From Tranzscheliella williamsii (lineage: Eukaryota > Basidiomycota > Ustilaginomycetes > Ustilaginales > Ustilaginaceae): 64,000 nt of DNA. Below, piece by piece: positions 21,833 through 32,328 of the stretch. The stretch spans positions 186,001 through 250,000 of the forward strand of contig JALBYF010000001.1 in the NCBI GenBank assembly GCA_023212725.1, read 5' to 3'. The translations under genes were made by a program, and so were the position numbers. The stretch's first letter is position 1. Every line of letters starts with the position of its first letter. The notes under the pieces were generated by a model. The model saw only the letters and a program-made list of their open reading frames with translations. It was not told the DNA's origin and did no database searches.

Positions 21833-22825
21833 ATGATGGACAACACGGCCAGTGGCAGCAGCAATAGCGGCAGCACGTCGCATCTGCCATTGCCCACGTC
21901 GCACCAGCTCGCCAAGAGGCAGCAATTCGATACGCTGGTTCAGGCGGAAGTTGGCCCGTCCGAGGCGGGTCCGTCTTCTTCGTCACCACACTTTTCGGGC
22001 GCACCAAGCTCCCACCCGGCCTACCCCGCCGTAGCCTCTCTGTGCAACAGCTATCCTCACCAAGCTGCTGCACTGTTCCAGACCTACCTGGATCTGAAGA
22101 ATGGTGCAGCTGCATGGGAGGTGGTAGACCCATACGCCTTGCGGTCTCGCTCGCCCGCCGACGAGCCTGCTTCCCCGTCGGCACACGCGGCTCCAGTACA
22201 GGACCTGGCAGGCGTCACGGACGAAGAGGCAGCGTCAATAGTAGCTCAAGAGCTGCAAGCTTGGAGAGCGCACTCGGCAGAACTCGGCTCGCTCAGTTCT
22301 GCGATATCACAACCCAACCAGCGGGGCCGGGACGATCGGACACGGTTCAAGGAGATCGGCATCGCCGCGCTCAAAGGCCGCAGAAAAGATGCTGTGAGTT
22401 TACACATGCGCCTTACGGCCGCTCCATTGTGACAGGACTACTAGGCAAGACTATTGACGCCGCGACGTCCCATCCTTCGACTGCCCTCTTTCGTGGCTTA
22501 TCCTTCTACTAACCCCCTTTCCCGGTTCGATTCACAGAAGGCCTACGAGGCTGTCATCCCGCTTACGATCACACAGCAACTGTCGGCGGAAGAGTAAGTT
22601 CCGGAGGTCTCTACGCACCTGTTTCTGCATGTTGACGAGACGCTACCTTGCCCTCTTTGCAGGCTGCGCAGTATCTTTGAACTGCTCGAAGAGAACGAAG
22701 CACTGACAGACCAAAAGGAGATGCTCCCGGTCGCGACGGGCCACATCCTGCTATCCATCATTGCGCAAGACTCGACACTGGTATACTATAAGATCTCAAA
22801 AGGCATGGTCAAGCCTGCCAACTGA
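21833..22825 (+). CDS. SEN15: tRNA-splicing endonuclease subunit Sen15
   Basis: Three exons, 21833-22393, 22538-22593 and 22663-22825, give 259 residues. Intron 1 (144 nt) has GTGAGT, a perfect CTACTAAC branch site and CACAG; intron 2 (69 nt) has GTAAGT, TTGAC and GCAG. The first 75 residues are low-complexity. Then come FQTYLDLKNGAAAWEVV, KAYEAVIPLTITQQLS and, at the end, DSTLVYYKISKGMVKPAN. These blocks align with human TSEN15 (the YLDLMESKSWHEV, VVPTPIT and STIVYYKLTDGF regions), including the conserved VYYK beta strand. Known role: a non-catalytic structural subunit that pairs with Sen34 in the four-subunit endonuclease excising tRNA introns. The gene is invisible as one open frame because its conserved half is split over three exons. 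Confidence 0.88.
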
Positions 22826-23679
22826 CCGTCCGTCATGGCTCCGGTCCGAGGGGCGAGTCGCAAAGCTACCTCTCTTCGTCATGTACAACGTGTGGCGTCG
22901 CCTGGTGCGGTCTCGTGGCGGCAGTGTGCAGAGCAGCTTCTCCTTCAACGCTCAAGGCAAAGCGGCGGTAAGAACGGACAGCGGAATCCCAACGTCCATG
23001 ACAAGAATGTGAAGTCTCCCAATGGCACAAGGGACGGGCTCGATACATTTAGGCACAGTGATCTGCGCTGTTGGTCTCGTCTGGCGCACTTCCACATTGT
23101 GACAGGGTTAAAGATACAACGACTGCCTACGATCAGTTAGCCGGCCGAGAAAGTTCCCCACATCGCTACCCGCCTCGCCCCCTTCGCCACATGCACGATA
23201 GCGGGCAGGAAACCGCTAATGTCCGTAACTTCCGTCGAGACAGGGCAAGGAGGCCCTCAACTTGTGCATTACACAACTCGTCCTTGCACAGAACAAGCAA
23301 GGGTTGCGAACGGATACTGCTTAATTATCTTTTTCTTTTTTGTCAGTGGGCGCATGGGAGCTCCATCTACAAAAGCTGATGTACAGGAATTCAAAGTGCG
23401 ATGACGACGACGAAGCTAAACAGATACGGGATGCTGAGACTATGCAAGGTTTCGAAAACGGAGAGCGGGCAAGGGAATCGGGATAAGGAAAAGCGTACCT
23501 ATCACAAAGGAATGTGGATTTAATCGACGTCGGTGGTAGAGTTCTAGAGGCAGAAAAGGGCTCCGATCCGAAAAGAACAGAGTCGTTGGAGATAGTGACA
23601 GGTAGATCCAGTCAAGAGTACCGGCTGCGACAGCAAAGACCAAGTCCAGCGTCATATGAACCAGCATCGCCTTGCAGAC
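22826..23679. other. convergent gap after SEN15
   Basis: Between the stop codons of SEN15 (plus) and the next gene (minus). Contains short T-rich runs (TTTTTCTTTTTTG near 23330) that may serve in 3' end formation. No gene is recognised. Confidence 0.5.
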
Positions 23680-25335
23680 TCAGTTGATTTGCGGTTGTGA
23701 CCAATGCACGACGACGCCCTCACCGGCTCGAAGTCTCGACAGTCTCCGAGCTTGGGCCACATCAGGGTTAAACACATCGTCAGGGTCGTTACGGAGAGAA
23801 GCGACTGTGGTCCCTTCTTGCGGTTCACCGAGAGCCCAAGGTCCAGGGTAGTGAAAGCCGTCGGTGGTCTGCCGGAGGCTTGCTGGCCAAGTCCCATTGG
23901 TATATTGGAGTTCTAGATGATGGCCACCCCTGCTCGCTTCACATTGTGAGATCCGTGGCAGCTCCAAGTGGACAGCAGCAAAATCTTTGTGCGAGCTACT
24001 GCATGATGCAGTTGCCATATCGAGTGAGCACATAGTTGACGATGTCCCAGACACCCTTTCCTTTCGTTCATCAAGATACATCGATGACAGGTTTCCGACA
24101 ACCAGGTGCGACAACTCGTCTAGCAACGGCAGTATTGGAGGCAGAGCTTGGGGTCGCATTGATGGACTCCAACCGTCAGTGTCGCCTTTAGAGGAAGCAC
24201 TCGAGACTGGGGATGTGGGTCTTGAATTGACGGGCGAAAACAGCTCCTTGATGCCATAATCTTCCATCTGCATCAAATTGTGCTCGGCCCTTGTCTTTTC
24301 CACGGACCTCAATTCCAGGGTGATTACTTCGTCGGCTTCGTCGTCGTCCTCTTCCTCCTGATCGCTGTCATCCTCAATCAGAGCAGGCATTTCTTCGGCT
24401 GATGCACTGCTCACCGAGGCCTTCGCGGGGTAAGGACAAACGTTTGGGTAGCCTAAACAGAAGCTAGTTGCTGATGGCGGCCGCGAAATTTGTTCAGCAA
24501 AGCCAGAATCGGAGCAACTTGACTGCAGCGAAGACCGCTTCCGGTGTCCGCGAGGTCGCCCAGGGCACGGACTCTCGAAGGCGGTGCCTCGGGACAGGGC
24601 TCCACACTGGTTGTCTGCGGCTTGCACCGTGGGGGTCTCGAGACGGACAAAATCGTCTTCGTCATCAACAAGGCCGTGCCTTGTACCACACCTGCTTGCG
24701 AGACCATCGACACATGTCGATTCAGGTCGATCGTACGCTTGAAGGTCCACCGCTGTGGCAAGGCCCGGGCTGGTCAGCTCAGAGAGCAGGTCGTCGAACC
24801 ATTGCGCTTCATGTTCTACATGTTTTTCAGTCAGAACTGTCTTCTGTGCCGAAGCCGTTGCTCGAACAAATCTATCCGTTACCTGACAGTCGGCTTGCGG
24901 AAATTGTGCTGGTGGAGACACGTCCGTTTCGAGTTGTTGTCGTTCCCTTTCGAGACTGGACAACATGGCATTGCGCAACAATACGTTTCGTCTTAGCCCC
25001 TCGCCGGCGGAGTCATCGAGCCTCGCTCTACGTGACACGACAGAGACAGAACTATCGAGAGATAGTGCTTCAGAGTATGGCATGAGTTCGTCCATATAAG
25101 ACCCCGAGACTCCGTTGGCGTCGGGCGTAGTTTGTGAGAAGATGGTTCGTAGGCTACCTGGGTCGTTGAGTCGACCGTGGGACTTCTCAATCGTACCTGC
25201 CGATAGTGCTGACAGATCTGGGACAAAATCTGAGGGGGGAAGGGATGAGGTCGTGCCGTCTGCGGCTGTGATAGTTGACTCTGTTACGCCAGTATGACTG
25301 GCGCTTGGACGGAAGAGACGCGAGAGAGGACGCAT
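23680..25335 (-). CDS. uncharacterised Ser-rich protein with an acidic tract
   Basis: 551 residues from ATG 25335 (MRPLSRLFRPS). The open frame continues another 66 codons upstream without a usable ATG. No membrane segment, signal peptide or known catalytic motif. The protein is Ser/Thr/Asp-rich. It has a short helical block, RRNVLLRNAMLSSLERERQQLE (about 122-143), an acidic stretch EDDSDQEEEDDDEADEV (about 325-342) and an SP/TP-rich patch (SRPTSPVSSASS), suggesting a phosphorylated, largely disordered protein. Third-position GC is lower than in neighbouring genes, so it may evolve quickly. I do not recognise the family. It is called real because of its length and single long frame. Confidence 0.6.
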   Translation of the reverse strand: MRPLSRLFRPSASHTGVTESTITAADGTTSSLPPSDFVPDLSALSAGTIEKSHGRLNDPGSLRTIFSQTTPDANGVSGSYMDELMPYSEALSLDSSVSVVSRRARLDDSAGEGLRRNVLLRNAMLSSLERERQQLETDVSPPAQFPQADCQVTDRFVRATASAQKTVLTEKHVEHEAQWFDDLLSELTSPGLATAVDLQAYDRPESTCVDGLASRCGTRHGLVDDEDDFVRLETPTVQAADNQCGALSRGTAFESPCPGRPRGHRKRSSLQSSCSDSGFAEQISRPPSATSFCLGYPNVCPYPAKASVSSASAEEMPALIEDDSDQEEEDDDEADEVITLELRSVEKTRAEHNLMQMEDYGIKELFSPVNSRPTSPVSSASSKGDTDGWSPSMRPQALPPILPLLDELSHLVVGNLSSMYLDERKERVSGTSSTMCSLDMATASCSSSHKDFAAVHLELPRISQCEASRGGHHLELQYTNGTWPASLRQTTDGFHYPGPWALGEPQEGTTVASLRNDPDDVFNPDVAQARRLSRLRAGEGVVVHWSQPQIN

Positions 25336-27651
25336 GGTGCAGACAGCGATCGTTGAAGCGGAGCGCTGTGAGTGCTGAGTCGGGTTCAGTTGGCAGGTGA
25401 GACGCTCCGACAGCCGAAGGAAGCGACGCCGTAAACGTCCAACTAATTGAAGCTGACAGCGATGTGACGGCTCCGAGTCAGGCTGGCAGCCAAGGGGTTT
25501 ATCGCTGCAGTATCGAGGCTGTTCAAGGTACACTCGCAGATACTATCATGTTGCAGGGTATGCGGAGAAGGTGCCGTGATGATTTGGCCTGTTTTCAGCC
25601 AAAAGGATCCCAAGGAAGGCACGCAACTGTCAAAGAGCGGTGCCAACAAGAGGAGCACTTTTAACCGCAGACTGTGAACATCCGAGCGGCAAAGAAAAGG
25701 GTAGGATCTCGCAGTCGAGAGATGAGCAAAGGTGGCAGGATGCGTCGGGTGTTATACGCTAGCGAACTGCAAAGATGTAAATGCTGAGCCGGTGTCAAGC
25801 TCCGCGGCTGCAGACAAATGGCTGAGTAGCGGCAGTGCTGGCGTTGGACAAGTTGATGAAAGTAGGGCGGTAAAGTGGGTCGACAATGAAGGCGAGATGG
25901 AAAGGTGAGGGCCTAAGCAAGACCGAAAGCCAAAGCAGCGGGCGAGGATGAGTATATGCCCGGCTCAGCTGGCTAGCTCAAGCGGAACTGCGTCAATTTG
26001 ACTGTGACTCGTTCACACACTTGAATGCGCCGGTGGGGTCCGGCTCTGGCTTGAGCTTAGTTGACAGTCATGTCAGATCCGGCCACAGTCACGACTACGG
26101 CGCCACATGCTGCTAACGCTGTCTACATTTGCCATCCGACGCAACAGGGCGTATGACTCGGGCCTCCTGCCCTAATATGAATGTGCTGATAACGGTCAAT
26201 CATTAATGGCATGGCTAGATAGAGATATGATGCAAGTTCAAGCTCTCGCGACTTGACTCGGCGCTCACTCCCACTAAAAAAAAGTGGAGATTGTCACAGC
26301 TGCAGGGTGGAGTACTGTGACTGCAACCTTATCGGTCTTTCACTTGCAGATTTAGGCTGACATACTGGCTGTAACTGCGCGCGCAAATGCAGGATTCATT
26401 TCGGGATTGTGATTGTGATTGTGATTGATTTCGGTTCCCAGGTGGGTGCTCGCCTAGATCGGCTGACGTCCGTTCAAGGACTTTACGGGTTACTGCGCCT
26501 TGCGTTAGCGTTAGCTGATCCGACCCCGCAGGGATTCAATACTCGAGTCACTTCTATCACGCTTTGGCGCGCTGACTGCGCTCACGCGATCAACCACGAC
26601 CTCACTGCTGGCTCTCGCACCCGGCTGCGCTACAAAGTCGCGACCGGGTGTCTGCTTCTTTTCGGCCCCTGAAACGGCCGTCGCGTATACAATCGCTTTC
26701 GTGACGAGTGTAGTCGCCGTTGCCCCGTACTCCCAACCAGTCGCAGACTATGTCGCCTTGCCACTCACTTTCCGACCCTCACAATGAGAAAGCCTGAGCT
26801 TGCGCGGTGGAATAACCTAGGCTATTGAGCCGGGTTATGGCGTCTTTTCGGCTTCCCACAGTCCAGACATGGCTTGGTTTCACTTGGCTTGAGTTCAATA
26901 TCAGGGTCCAGACGTTCAAAATCACTGCAGAGAAGCGTAAAGTAAGTTGTGATTGTTGTGACGGATTACCTCATGTCGCCGCCCCTTTTATCAGATCACA
27001 ACAATCACCTTTCCCACCAAGCACAGGTCTCGTGATTGGCAGGTTACCGCCACTTTACCTGTCGTAATTGCCTCAGCGCCATCCATCATCACGTGCGCTG
27101 CAGCAACCGTCACAGTGCGCTCAGGCATTGGCATACACCACCCCTGTCTACTCTGTCGCTGGACGCAGTTTCGGCCTCGCCGGCTGGAAGCATCGGCTGC
27201 CATCGAGCGATCCGCGCGGACAAAGTGATGATGTGACCGACGGCGTGACGTGCCAAACTTCATCGAGTCCTCTTCCGGTTTTCTCCGCCCTCGCTCCCTC
27301 TTTGCCACGTCTGTGTGTAGGCTCGTCGAACGAATGACGATCCACGAATATCTCGCTTCCGTGTGAGAGGGAGCTATATCCCTGTGGACCCTGCTACTGT
27401 AACAGTGGTAGCGCGTCCGTTGTAAGCTTGTTCCCGCGAGTCGCCAGGCCTACTCGACCAACGTCATGAACCACAATCAACGGAGTCGTTACTGTAGGAC
27501 AGTATATGTGATAAGAAAAGCGTTGCTTGTCGTGGTACATATTCGTACGTCAGGACGGGTAATACAATAAAAATACAAAAGCAGACTAAGAGGCGCAAGG
27601 TCGGCCAGACGTGAAGTGATGCAGGGGCTCTCATAGGAAGATGTCGGAGCA
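25336..27651. other. 2.3 kb tandem intergenic region
   Basis: Upstream of the unknown Ser-rich gene and downstream of the uL30m gene (both minus). It carries a TGTGAT hexamer repeat and several A- or AT-rich patches (AAAAAAAAG at 26276). Open frames are short and unlike known proteins. Confidence 0.5.
26405..26428. repeat. TGTGAT hexamer tandem repeat
   Basis: About four units of ATTGTG/TGTGAT in a row, in non-coding DNA roughly 1.1 kb upstream of the unknown Ser-rich gene. Confidence 0.8.
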
Positions 27652-28170
27652 TCAAGCAGAGCGGTTCTTGATCTCCTGATCGCGCTGCTCGCTGACGACG
27701 TTGCCGACGACCTTGTATCCGCGCGGCGCCTTCTTGGCTGCTTTGCCGGGGTCGACGATCTCACCGACCTCATTGACCCAGATCGCCTCTTCGTCGCTGA
27801 GCAGCATTTGCTCCGCCTCCTGCAGGCGGCGCACGTTCTCGACGTGGACGAGCTCCTTGACCGCCAAAATGGCGCCAGCCATGTCGGCGCCAATCGGTCG
27901 GTAGACCGACTGGAGCCGTTTCTTCAGACCCAGACCCTGCAGGGTGCGGTTGATCTTGGCTGGCATGCCGATTCCCGAGCGTCGTAGCGTGATCCGGTAG
28001 TGTGTGGGAGGCGCCGCTTCAAACGGCGGCGCGGAGGAGCCGGACGCCACGGTAGCGGTGGGCGCGACCGTCGACGATTCGTGCCGAACGCCCCAGGTCG
28101 TGGTCAGCACTGCTTGACGCCTGAGCAGCGCGCGGCTTTGCCCGAAAAGGTTGCGGGTGACAGAGTACAT
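27652..28170 (-). CDS. MRPL33: mitochondrial large ribosomal subunit protein uL30m
   Basis: 172 residues from ATG 28170. The first 40 or so residues (MYSVTRNLFGQSRALLRRQ) are Arg/Ser-rich and lack acidic residues, as in a mitochondrial targeting sequence. The core HYRITLRRSGIGMPAKINRTLQGLGLKKRLQSVYRP is the ribosomal L30 fold with the conserved SxIG..K..R..L..LGL..R pattern. It is followed by the helix MAGAILAVKELVHVENV and a C-terminal extension of about 60 residues. Such extensions are usual for fungal mitochondrial homologues of bacterial L30. Known role: a structural protein of the mitoribosome near the 5S/central protuberance side. The frame is open to 28419, but the upstream part does not look coding. 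Confidence 0.87.
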   Translation of the reverse strand: MYSVTRNLFGQSRALLRRQAVLTTTWGVRHESSTVAPTATVASGSSAPPFEAAPPTHYRITLRRSGIGMPAKINRTLQGLGLKKRLQSVYRPIGADMAGAILAVKELVHVENVRRLQEAEQMLLSDEEAIWVNEVGEIVDPGKAAKKAPRGYKVVGNVVSEQRDQEIKNRSA

Positions 28171-30699
28171 TCTGACTGCCGACAGTCTTTGTGCGAGCGA
28201 CGAAAGTCTGTACCCGGTCAGAAGAGGGAAACGAAAGAAAAGCAGATCAGCCACGCTGGTCGGAAAGCCATAGCAGATACTTTCGAACAACATGGCAGAA
28301 CAATGCCTGATCTCCGTCCTTGTGCCATTCATCGCTGCGCCACGGACTCGCCAGACTGCTGCGGTATGGAGCGTTCGTAGATCAGAATACCAGGTTCTCG
28401 ACCTTGCGTAGTGCGGCACTCAAGCTCTCCTATTCCGGCAGGAGGAAGGTTCCAAGCTCGAATCGACTTTCTTCATATGAGTACCTGCAACGCAGGAGGT
28501 CCCGAAGGCCGCGTCGACCGCGGAGGTGCTCGAAGAAAGGATGAACATAGGACTCGCTTCCTACCGCTGAAACCCCATCAAGAAAAAGGCCACGACGCCG
28601 TCATCCGTCGTCGCGAGCTCCTCTGGTAGGCCAAAGGTGCAAGGCAGCGGAGAAGCAGTGACCCTAGTCTAGCGGGACGGAGGTGAGCACACAGTCCACC
28701 CGCTCACGACGGCTCTTCCTAGTGCATATCGGTTTGCTTGAAAAGCTCATCCTTCTAAGCGAACGTCCTTGCAGCAATGGCGAACCGAGCTGGCTGTGAT
28801 GCCGGATGAATTAGGCACCAAGAACGAAGATCACCCTACGGCCGCCAAGGCGCGTGGCCCTGGCGGATACCGTCAAGCTGAAACATAGGGATCGGGATTG
28901 CAGTACGCACCGTCAGAGGAAATGGTCCACAACGGCGCCTTGAAGTGAAGCTAATGTACAAAAGGTCTGATGTACCAAGAGCAGTGCGGAGAGTCGAAGA
29001 GGACAAAGCACAATGGTCAGTTTCGACGATCGCTTCAACATGGCCTGGCGAGTCTTCATGGCTATGTGGCTTTCATGTATGCTCCTCAGACTTCCAAGGA
29101 AGGTCTGCAAACCCTCATCAGACCAGAGCCGGCTGCAATCCAGACGATACAAACGATTCGAGAAGGCGGCACTGGCCACACAGCTCTCCTTCGTAAACGA
29201 AGGAGGGTTCGTGCTGGTGACCTCTTCGAGGAAGATGGCCGCAAACAACCCATATGAATCTCTCGCAAGGAGAGCCAAAATGCCCCACCCCCTAGAGGAT
29301 GCGAAGGGTCCTAGAGTGGAAACTGCGAATTGGTTGGATACCAGAATTTTCATCGTCGGAGAGTAGCGCACATACGCCAATGAAGGCCGGCCAGAGAAGC
29401 TTCGCCAGCGCCAGAACTGACATGCATGAATGAGAAACACTTACGGATATGGCCAGAGGAATCCGGGATATCGGCTCAATGAAGAACGACTAAGTAGCAG
29501 CAAAAATCAATGAAAGCGTGAAAGACGGTCAGTCCCATTCCAACCACTAACTGATGATATAGCGCAAGGCTTCCGATCAACGCCGGAATGTAAAGCGCGA
29601 GCAATACACATGGCGGATCCCGTCAGACAAAAGTGTGCTGGCATGCACAAAGAATTGAATGCTCGTTGCGACACGAGCTCCTTATCGTCTCGTCATAGTC
29701 GTGTAGGACGGGGAAAGGAGTGAAAGTCATCTTTGGGAGGAAGCCGTGAGGCGCAGGATCATCCACTTACAATATACCCAGATGTGGCACAGCAATGGTA
29801 ACGGAACAATGAACAGGGGAAGATGGAGGATGGAGGAATGGGCAAAGGAGGAAGATAGACATCGCTGCGTTCAGGCTTTATGAGGTTGCAGAAAATCTTC
29901 CAGCCAATTCTTTTTTTCGCGCCTCTCTGCTCACCCTCACGGGCCACTCACATGTCGTTGCTTTTTGCTCTAGAAAATTCATCTGCGTGTCCGCAGCGCC
30001 AAACAAGAGAGCCGCTCTACCGCACGAGAGTAAAGCTTTCCGCCAAAATGGAAACCCTTACAAATGCAGGATTCGAGTTACTAAATCACAATCAACACCC
30101 CGATCAGTTGTAGGCTTTTGTTGCGGAAGCGGTGGTAGCTAGAGCTGATACTATAATTCCCGAGTGTCACTGTGCATACTAATCGAGATCTACAGCAGGA
30201 CGTAATCACATATGCTGCATCGCTCAACGAGGTCCCTGCTAACCACCAACAGAAGTCCTCATCTGCTAGCCGCTCGCATACTCCCTGCGCCCCAAAGACT
30301 TCAACTCATGGCAAGCGCCTTAGCCTGCTCGGCGTCATATATGGAGTCAGTTCTCTTCCTAAGCATGAGTCAGGAGGGTTGTATAAAGGCGTCATGAAGC
30401 ACCAGCCCGCCCGCCACAGCAATTTAGTCGCCACTCAGAGCCATTCGTGCTGAGCGCAGCAAGAAAACTTACTCTGTATATTACTACCGTGTTGGCTCGG
30501 TCCGCTCCTCTCGAGCCTCCTCCGAGCGGCAACGAGGTACACACAAGCGGAAAGCTTCTCGTTGGTGGCGTTTACGCACCTTCGAATCCCTTTGTCCACC
30601 TCTCAAGCCTCTCGCCGACCAGCTCTTCTGAAGAAGTCTCGGGCCATCGTCATTTCCGTATCGCAGCGGCCTCGTCTCTCAACATTCCCAGTGCCCGTC
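28171..30699. other. 2.5 kb divergent intergenic region
   Basis: Head-to-head between uL30m (minus) and the RING-like gene (plus). A 430-base island at 28940-29370 is open in three plus frames and one minus frame, but none shows known motifs. The last kilobase before the RING-like gene is AT-richer with scattered promoters-like TATAAAGG (30379-30386). No gene is called. Confidence 0.5.
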
Positions 30700-31947
30700 A
30701 TGAGCACCACCTCACGCTCCATTATCGACCTTACAGAAGAGTCGCCGCCGACGCATGCTCGGCCAAATGCACCGAGAGCTGATGGGACAGATACTCACAT
30801 CCGTGACTGGGACGATTGGTCTTTCCCCTATCCATCACCGAGTCGTCACGGCGAGCGCGCCGCCCACCCTTCCAGAAACGGTCATGCCTCCAGCAACCGC
30901 TCTCGCCACGATGAGCCTATCGTCATTGGTAGCGACGACGAGAACGATGATGACAACGACGGCTTTACAACCATCGCGCAGTCCGAGCCTCTTCGCACGA
31001 CTCGTTCTGCGCCCGGCCACCAGCCGTGGCATCTGAGTTTTCTCAACCCGACCATCTCCTCACCCGCAAGTCGCCTGGGCCACTTTGCTGGTCCGCATCA
31101 TGCACCACGGACGCCTACTACACATATCCATGACGGTATCGCACCGGGCCCTGGCGTCTCAAGACGGTCTTCACGCATAGCGCAGGGCACTGGTCTGGGT
31201 GCCCCTACCAGGCATGCCGTTCCCGGTGACTGGCGCTTTGGTCATCAGACAAGTTCGACGACCGGCACCGCAGGTCGAGCACCTGCGACAGATAGCTCTT
31301 CTTTCGGCGGCATTTCATTTGGCACAACGCTGGGCATGGAGCTCTTTGGCTCTTTGATACACAATTTGCAGTCGCGCGCTGCGGGAGGTCCTTCCGCCCG
31401 TGCGGAACGCAAAGTACCGCAAGAATACGATGCGCATTGGACGCATCCCTATCAAGAACAGCCAGGCGTCACTCACACCATTATCGAGCCACCTGTCGAC
31501 CTGGACACCTACTTTGACGACAAGGCAGTAGTCACAGGGCCCTTACCCGACACGACTCCGATCTGTGCTGCGTGCCGCCACGCTCTTGTGACGGGCGCCA
31601 GCGGTGAGCAGCGCCTCTGGGTCTTGCCGTGTGGGCACGTCATCGATGGTCAATGTGTCAATCGTTTGAGTCTTCTCACACCCGATAAGAACGACGCGTT
31701 GGCTTCTGTGGATGTTCTCGATACGGGCTTGACGAAACCCAAGGGCAAAGGGCGGGCAATCGACCCCCTCGACGAGGAACCTCCGAACAAGGCTCGCCGG
31801 ACCTCCGCCCGCAGCAGGCCAACGGCAACGAGCACCCCGAGAAAGGGGGCCAAGCCCAAGCGCTTCCAGTGCCCCGTCCACGGGTGTGAGCAGCAATGCA
31901 CCAAGGATCCGGGCAGCAAGTACTCCGCCTGGGAAATCTTCGTATAA
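30700..31947 (+). CDS. RING-like zinc-binding protein with two SUMO-interaction motifs
   Basis: 415 residues from ATG 30700; upstream the frame opens only from a TTG. Residues 7-14 (SIIDLTEES) form a textbook SUMO-interaction motif. A second, PIVIGSDDEND, lies at 73-83 and is followed by acidic and Ser residues as in phospho-regulated SIMs. The middle is disordered. Near 288 a cysteine/histidine module begins: CAAC, then LPCGHVIDGQC (about 309-319), and after a 60-residue basic insert CPVHGCEQQC near the C-terminus, resembling a split C3HC4 RING. Family inference: a SUMO-targeted ubiquitin ligase or related SUMO reader. Basic clusters (PKGKGRA, KARRTSARSRP) suggest a nuclear location. The metal-ligand pattern is not canonical, so E3 activity is unproven. 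Confidence 0.68.
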   Translation: MSTTSRSIIDLTEESPPTHARPNAPRADGTDTHIRDWDDWSFPYPSPSRHGERAAHPSRNGHASSNRSRHDEPIVIGSDDENDDDNDGFTTIAQSEPLRTTRSAPGHQPWHLSFLNPTISSPASRLGHFAGPHHAPRTPTTHIHDGIAPGPGVSRRSSRIAQGTGLGAPTRHAVPGDWRFGHQTSSTTGTAGRAPATDSSSFGGISFGTTLGMELFGSLIHNLQSRAAGGPSARAERKVPQEYDAHWTHPYQEQPGVTHTIIEPPVDLDTYFDDKAVVTGPLPDTTPICAACRHALVTGASGEQRLWVLPCGHVIDGQCVNRLSLLTPDKNDALASVDVLDTGLTKPKGKGRAIDPLDEEPPNKARRTSARSRPTATSTPRKGAKPKRFQCPVHGCEQQCTKDPGSKYSAWEIFV

Positions 31948-32328
31948 GGGCGGAGGCGGCCCGTCTCCATTGACTGTCTCGGTATCCCATTGCCACTCAC
32001 CTCACCAACCCGTTCGTCTCTGCCGTGGTTGTCTGTTAGCTGGCATTCGTCCTTGTCTCATCACCTGTATTCTAGACATGTCCTTCTCATCTCTTGCATC
32101 TCATAAGTATACTCTCAACGAGCAAAGCATCCTGCCGAACGTCGAGGCGCTGCTGGCGGGGAGACGGGATAAAGGAGACAGGAGAAACCGAGTTAAGTGT
32201 GTTAGATCGTTTGGTGGTGTTGGTTTCCCTTGTCAGGGTTCAGCAACGGCTGCGCGTGGCTCAGCATTGTCACCACCGGCACTTGTGCGCGCCAGACCGA
32301 GCTGACGCAGATCGGCCTAATTGTGTGG
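31948..32328. other. short tandem gap before BUB2
   Basis: 381 bases between the RING-like gene and BUB2. It contains a 75-codon open frame starting at ATG 32078 and ending at 32305, in a different frame from BUB2 and 24 bases before its ATG. This could be an upstream open reading frame in the BUB2 leader or a missed 5' exon. Confidence 0.5.

Noticed and set aside
28913..29440. 175-codon minus-strand frame
   Set aside because: Leu/Ser-rich sequence without a known motif, starting from no defensible context; kept only as an odd open island.
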